Assembly (NCBI GenBank): GCA_018500005.2
Contig: JAHBAP020000014.1
Location: 1-8,577, forward strand
Length of the DNA stretch: 8,577 bases
Source: Mycobacterium sp.
Lineage (GTDB): Bacteria > Actinomycetota > Actinomycetes > Mycobacteriales > Mycobacteriaceae
Direction of reading: 5' to 3'
The position numbers and the translations under genes were made by a program. The first letter of the stretch is position 1. Every line of letters starts with the position of its first letter. Shown one piece after another: positions 5,978-8,577 of this stretch. The notes beneath the pieces are model-generated. The model was not told the DNA's origin. It did not search any database and worked only from the letters and a program-made list of their open reading frames with translations.

Positions 5978-6872
5978 GCAAGCCCTCGTTGTGGCCGCTG
6001 CTCTGGCAGGTGCGGTGTTCACCGCCATCGGCATCGTGGTTCGGCAGCGGGCCACCATGGACGTGCCCGACGATCAGGGTGTCAGCGCCGTCATGGTGTC
6101 CACCCTGGTGCGTCGGCCACTGTGGTGGGCAGGAACAGGATCGGCGGTCGTCGGGTACGCGTTCCAGGCCTTGGCGCTGGCCTACGGATCGCTGACCCTG
6201 GTCGCCCCGTTGCTGATGTCAGCGCTGCTGTTTGCGCTGCCACTCAGTGCGCGCCTGGCCGGCCGGCGGGTCAGCCGTACCGATTGGGGTTGGGCCCTGC
6301 TGCTGACCCTCGCGCTGGCGGTGTTCGTCTCGCTGGCCCGGACGAAGCCCGGAGATTACGAGGGCTCGGCGTGGACCGCGGTGTTCGTGGCGGCCGGCAG
6401 CGCGGTCTTCGTCGGCGGATGCGTGCTGCTGGCCGGCCGGATGGCGGACTGGCGCCGCGCGATTCTGCTTGGCTTCGGAGTCGGTGTGCTGTTCGGCGTG
6501 GTCGCGGTGCTGACCAAGATCGTCATGCAGTTCGTCACCGAGGGTGCTCTGATCAAACTGCTCGCCTCCCCGGTGCTGTACGTGTTGATCGCCGCCGCAG
6601 TGGCGGCGACGTTGTTGCAGCAGTCGGCCTTCCACGCCGGGTCGTTGCAAACCTCCGTCCCGGCGATGCTGGTGCTGGAGCCCATGGTCGCGGTGATGCT
6701 AGGTCAGGTAGTCCTCGGTGAGCACTTGGAAGTCGGCACCCGCAGCGCAGTGGCACTGGGTGTCGCGGTGGCCGCGATGACCGCAGCCACCATCGCCTTG
6801 GGCCGCGACGAGGGTGCCTACGAGGACCAACTCGAAGCCAGCCGAACCGGCCCCGCGCAGCGGTCACGATGA
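5970..6872 (+). CDS. DMT superfamily / NIPA-like integral membrane transporter
   Basis: 300 aa with about nine hydrophobic segments, roughly 3-24, 51-71, 76-96, 106-124, 135-155, 164-186, 199-217, 226-250 and 257-277, then a charged cytosolic-type tail. The pattern matches actinobacterial EamA/NIPA-like members of the drug/metabolite transporter superfamily: an early RQRA after helix 1, GYAFQALALAYGSLTLVAPLL at the second and third helices, SARLAGRRVSRTDW between helices, and VPAMLVLEPMVAVMLGQVVLGEHL near the end, the usual late EP plus Glu signature. NIPA proteins carry Mg2+, but related bacterial proteins are mostly uncharacterised, so the substrate is open. The GTG start is preceded by GGAAAGGG at 5953-5960, 9 nt away. 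The gene's TGA overlaps the ATG of the HAD gene (ATGA), so the two are very probably one operon. Confidence 0.86.
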   Translation: MLEQALVVAAALAGAVFTAIGIVVRQRATMDVPDDQGVSAVMVSTLVRRPLWWAGTGSAVVGYAFQALALAYGSLTLVAPLLMSALLFALPLSARLAGRRVSRTDWGWALLLTLALAVFVSLARTKPGDYEGSAWTAVFVAAGSAVFVGGCVLLAGRMADWRRAILLGFGVGVLFGVVAVLTKIVMQFVTEGALIKLLASPVLYVLIAAAVAATLLQQSAFHAGSLQTSVPAMLVLEPMVAVMLGQVVLGEHLEVGTRSAVALGVAVAAMTAATIALGRDEGAYEDQLEASRTGPAQRSR

Positions 6873-7681
6873 GTGACCCACTAGCCCAGATCGCGGCAAG
6901 TCCGCCGGGTCCGAAGGTCGGTGCGTTCTTCGACTGCGACGGCACCCTGGTGGCCGGGTTCACCGCGGTCGCGCACGCCGGTGACCGGATCCGCCGCGGC
7001 CAGGCCCGCGTCGGCGAGGTGCTCGGGGTCGTGGAGGCATCACTGCGCTACAAGCTTGGCCGCATGCAGTTCGATCGGTTGATGACCCGCGCCGCGGGAT
7101 ACCTGCGCGGGGAGTCGCTGCGCGAACTCGACGAGATCGGCGAGCGGTTGTACGCCGAGCAGGTGGTGCACAAGGTCTATCCGCTGATGCGCCAGATCGT
7201 TGAAGCGCACCGCGAGCGCGGACACACCCTGGTGCTCAGTTCCTCGGCGCTGACCATCCACGCCGAACCGGTGGCCCGCGGACTCGGCATCGATCACGTG
7301 GTCTGCAACACCTTCGAGCTCGACGACACCGGCACGCTGACCGGGCGGATCAACCGACCGATCGTCTGGGGACACCGCAAAGCCGCTGCGGTTCAAGAGT
7401 TCTGCGACGCGCACGGGGTCGGGTTGCGGCAGAGCTATTTCTACGCCGACGGCGACGAGGACGCCGCGCTGATGAAGCTGGTCGGCCACCCGCGCCCGGT
7501 CAATCCGCGCCCCGGGCTTGCCGCCCTGGCCGCCGACAACGGCTGGCCGGTATTGCGGGTCGCCGTGCCGGGTCAGGCTGGCGCGGCCGATGCGTTGGCA
7601 CACCTGCCCGCCCTGGGCCGCGCGGCGCTGGGTGCGGCGTTCAGCGCCGCAGCACTGCGACGGCCCGGCCGCCGCCGCTGA
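6869..7681 (+). CDS. HAD-IB family phosphatase (SerB-like), stand-alone
   Basis: 270 aa with all four HAD motifs. Motif I is D22-C-D24-G-T, with D22 as the nucleophile. Motif II is S124 in TLVLSSS. Motif III is K171 in WGHRKAAAV. Motif IV is D194-G-D-E-D198 in YFYADGDEDAALM, followed by GHPRPVNPRPGL. A helical cap lies between motifs I and II (about 35-105). This is the HAD-IB group, and the motif IV wording resembles the phosphatase half of mycobacterial HAD-acyltransferase fusions such as Rv2483c (from memory), but no acyltransferase domain follows. The expected reaction is hydrolysis of a small phosphomonoester, classically phosphoserine; the true substrate is unknown. The last 30 residues are Ala/Arg-rich. 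The start overlaps the transporter stop by 4 bp, without its own clear Shine-Dalgarno, so it is translationally coupled. Convergent with the dehydrogenase gene, 2 bp away. Confidence 0.9.
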   Translation: MSDPLAQIAASPPGPKVGAFFDCDGTLVAGFTAVAHAGDRIRRGQARVGEVLGVVEASLRYKLGRMQFDRLMTRAAGYLRGESLRELDEIGERLYAEQVVHKVYPLMRQIVEAHRERGHTLVLSSSALTIHAEPVARGLGIDHVVCNTFELDDTGTLTGRINRPIVWGHRKAAAVQEFCDAHGVGLRQSYFYADGDEDAALMKLVGHPRPVNPRPGLAALAADNGWPVLRVAVPGQAGAADALAHLPALGRAALGAAFSAAALRRPGRRR

Positions 7682-7683
7682 AC

Positions 7684-8424
7684 CTAGATCGCGCGGTGCG
7701 GCACGTCGGTGATCAACCCGCCGTCGACCACATACTCCGAACCGGTCGAGAAGGACGACTCGTCACTGGCCAGGAACACAACGAAGGTGGCGACCTCGTC
7801 CGGTGTTCCCGGGCGACCCATCGGGGCCTGCACGATGTTGTCCGGAAGATGCTTTGTCATCGGCGTGCGGATGAAACCGGGATGGATCGAGTTAACCCTG
7901 ATGTTCTCCGGGGCCAGTTCCAGCGCCGCCGACTTGGTCAGCCCCCGCAGACCCCACTTGGAGGCGACGTAACTGTGCGCCCATACCGCGCCGCGCATGC
8001 CCTCGATCGAGGACACGTTGATGATCGAGCCTCCGCCGGCCGCGATCATCGGCTCGATCACCGCCTGGATGCCGCGCATCGGTCCGGTCAGATTGACATC
8101 GAGCACCTTCTGCCACCGGGTGAGGTCCGCGGTCTTCAGTGGCGCGGCCTGGACGATGCCGGCGTTGTTCACCAGAACGTTCAGCCTGCCGAAGGCCTCC
8201 ACCGCGGTGTCCACCGCAGCCTTCCAGTCCTCGGTGCTGGTGACGTCCAGGTGCACGTAGCGGGCCGCATCACCGAGTTCAGCGGCCAGCGCCTCCCCGT
8301 CGGCGTCGAGGATGTCCCCGATCACCACCTTGGCACCCTCGGCGACCAGCATCCGGGCGTCGGCGGCCCCCATACCGCGGGCGCCGCCGCTGATCAGAGC
8401 CACCTTGCCGTCCACACGTCCCAT
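7684..8424 (-). CDS. Short-chain dehydrogenase/reductase, FabG3 / 20-beta-hydroxysteroid dehydrogenase-like
   Basis: 246 aa, a classical SDR. The nucleotide-binding S12-G-G-A-R-G-M-G19 is present, and D37 at the end of strand 2 predicts NAD(H) preference. NNAG lies at 86-89, structural N111 in DVNLTG, and the catalytic set is S139, Y152 and K156 (HSYVASK). These numbers coincide with those of bacterial 3-alpha,20-beta-hydroxysteroid dehydrogenase. Stretches such as SGGARGMGA, GSIIN(V/I)SSIEG, VNSIHPG and LASDESS(F/Y)STG are shared with my memory of Mycobacterium tuberculosis FabG3 (Rv2002), which is about 14 residues longer at the C-terminus. The likely role is reversible oxidation of a hydroxyl group on a steroid or other lipid; the exact substrate cannot be read, so no symbol is given. 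ATG has no Shine-Dalgarno and a TAGCCT hexamer 8 nt upstream. Divergent from the reductase-like gene, and the pair may be co-regulated. Confidence 0.94.
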   Translation of the reverse strand: MGRVDGKVALISGGARGMGAADARMLVAEGAKVVIGDILDADGEALAAELGDAARYVHLDVTSTEDWKAAVDTAVEAFGRLNVLVNNAGIVQAAPLKTADLTRWQKVLDVNLTGPMRGIQAVIEPMIAAGGGSIINVSSIEGMRGAVWAHSYVASKWGLRGLTKSAALELAPENIRVNSIHPGFIRTPMTKHLPDNIVQAPMGRPGTPDEVATFVVFLASDESSFSTGSEYVVDGGLITDVPHRAI

Positions 8425-8432
8425 AGGGCAAA

Positions 8433-8438
8433 AGGCTA
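8433..8438 (-). promoter_or_regulatory. Candidate -10 element for the SDR gene, leaderless
   Basis: Minus-strand TAGCCT (TANNNT) ends 8 nt before the SDR ATG, so transcription could begin at or near the start codon. There is no Shine-Dalgarno in the 8 nt between. A -35 at the usual distance (8456-8461) would lie on the start codon of the divergent gene and does not match the consensus. Confidence 0.42.
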
Positions 8439-8454
8439 CCTTGGGGCTAGCTTG
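8434..8454 (+). repeat. Pair of 10-bp direct repeats, 11 bp apart, in the divergent promoter
   Basis: GGCTACCTTG at 8434-8443 and GGCTAGCTTG at 8445-8454 differ at one base and start 11 bp apart, about one helical turn. Both -10 candidates of the divergent pair fall inside or against these copies. The arrangement would suit a regulator binding tandem sites on one face of the helix and blocking both genes. Part of the likeness may simply come from both strands needing a TAG-type -10. Confidence 0.35.
8448..8453 (+). promoter_or_regulatory. Candidate -10 element for the reductase-like gene, leaderless
   Basis: TAGCTT (TANNNT) is followed by 6 nt (GTCTCC) and then the ATG at 8460, placing transcription initiation at the A of the start codon. 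No Shine-Dalgarno is present. The region where a -35 would sit (8425-8430, AGGGCA) shows no consensus match and lies next to the SDR start codon. Confidence 0.47.
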
Positions 8455-8459
8455 TCTCC

Positions 8460-8577
8460 ATGGCCATACGTGTCGCCCACATCGGAACCGGAAACGTCGG
8501 CAGGCTGGCGCTGGCCGAACTCATCGAGAACCCGGCCTTCGACCTGGTTGGACTGGCGGTGTCGACCCCGGACAAGG
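8460..8577 (+). CDS. Dihydrodipicolinate reductase-like NAD(P)-binding protein (5' fragment)
   Basis: Only the first 39 codons are present: MAIRVAHIGTGNVGRLAL, then AELIENPAFDLVGLAVSTPDK to the edge. This is the first beta-alpha-beta unit of a Rossmann fold with dinucleotide-binding G-T-G-N-V-G (GxGxxG at residues 9-14). The wording TGNVGR plus ELVGL/DLVGL at strand 2 is typical of the mycobacterial proteins annotated as dihydrodipicolinate reductase-like or NAD(P)H-dependent amine dehydrogenase family, normally about 350 aa. They are not the lysine-pathway DapB, and most have no proven substrate. The ATG overlaps the end of a 35-bp divergent region shared with the SDR gene. The family call rests on a short fragment; another Rossmann oxidoreductase is possible. 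Confidence 0.72.
   Translation, partial: MAIRVAHIGTGNVGRLALAELIENPAFDLVGLAVSTPDK

Noticed and set aside
7682..7683. Bidirectional terminator between the convergent HAD and SDR genes.
   Set aside because: Only 2 bp separate the stops, and I see no obvious hairpin with a T run. Transcripts must end inside the opposite gene.

Overview
The window is high-GC bacterial DNA with strong G/C bias at third codon positions, tightly packed genes, GTG starts and several candidate leaderless starts. Its CinA, short-chain dehydrogenase and HAD-IB proteins closely resemble mycobacterial proteins as I remember them. The best guess is an environmental Mycobacterium or Mycolicibacterium, or a close actinobacterial relative. 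This rests on remembered family sequences, not on a search. The first 19 bases are not genomic. They are the Tn5 mosaic end used as the Nextera adapter, so the left edge is a contig end with untrimmed adapter.

Layout. (1) Minus strand, 3062 down to 20: a three-gene run. A GNAT acetyltransferase-like protein carries an N-terminal helical module resembling the GyrA C-gate coiled coil. Next, starting on the very next base after its stop, comes a DUF2236/MpaB-Lcp-type heme oxygenase-like protein. After 31 bp comes cinA, cut by the contig end about 60 residues before its C-terminus. (2) Plus strand, 3130-5889: a 919-aa exported or membrane-anchored GH2 glycosidase of the exo-beta-D-glucosaminidase (CsxA) type. 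(3) Plus strand, 5927-7681: a possible 16-aa leader ORF, then a DMT/NIPA-like membrane transporter and a HAD-IB phosphatase that overlap by 4 bp. (4) Minus strand, 7684-8424: a short-chain dehydrogenase resembling mycobacterial FabG3/20-beta-hydroxysteroid dehydrogenase, convergent with the HAD gene across 2 bp. (5) Plus strand, 8460 to the right edge: the first 39 codons of a dihydrodipicolinate reductase-like NAD(P)-binding protein, divergent from the dehydrogenase across only 35 bp.

Coupling and regulation. Genes are linked by zero-gap (TAG then GTG) and ATGA-overlap junctions. Four starts (GNAT, cinA, dehydrogenase, reductase) have a TAGNNT hexamer ending 6 or 8 nt before the ATG, consistent with sigma-A -10 elements feeding leaderless mRNAs. 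The 35-bp divergent region at 8425-8459 also carries two near-identical 10-mers one helical turn apart, over both -10s. A perfect CCGGTG-A-CACCGG palindrome spans the GH2 stop codon and overlaps the -35 of a candidate promoter for the transporter.

I saw no CRISPR array, tRNA, rRNA, insertion sequence or phage gene, and no gap above 300 bp lacks a gene. Nothing here is clearly a new multi-gene system. The points most worth a second look are the GyrA-like/GNAT fusion, the altered N-terminal motif of CinA, the Glu-for-Lys change in the Lcp-like heme pocket, the CsxA-type active site of the GH2 enzyme, and the compact divergent promoter.
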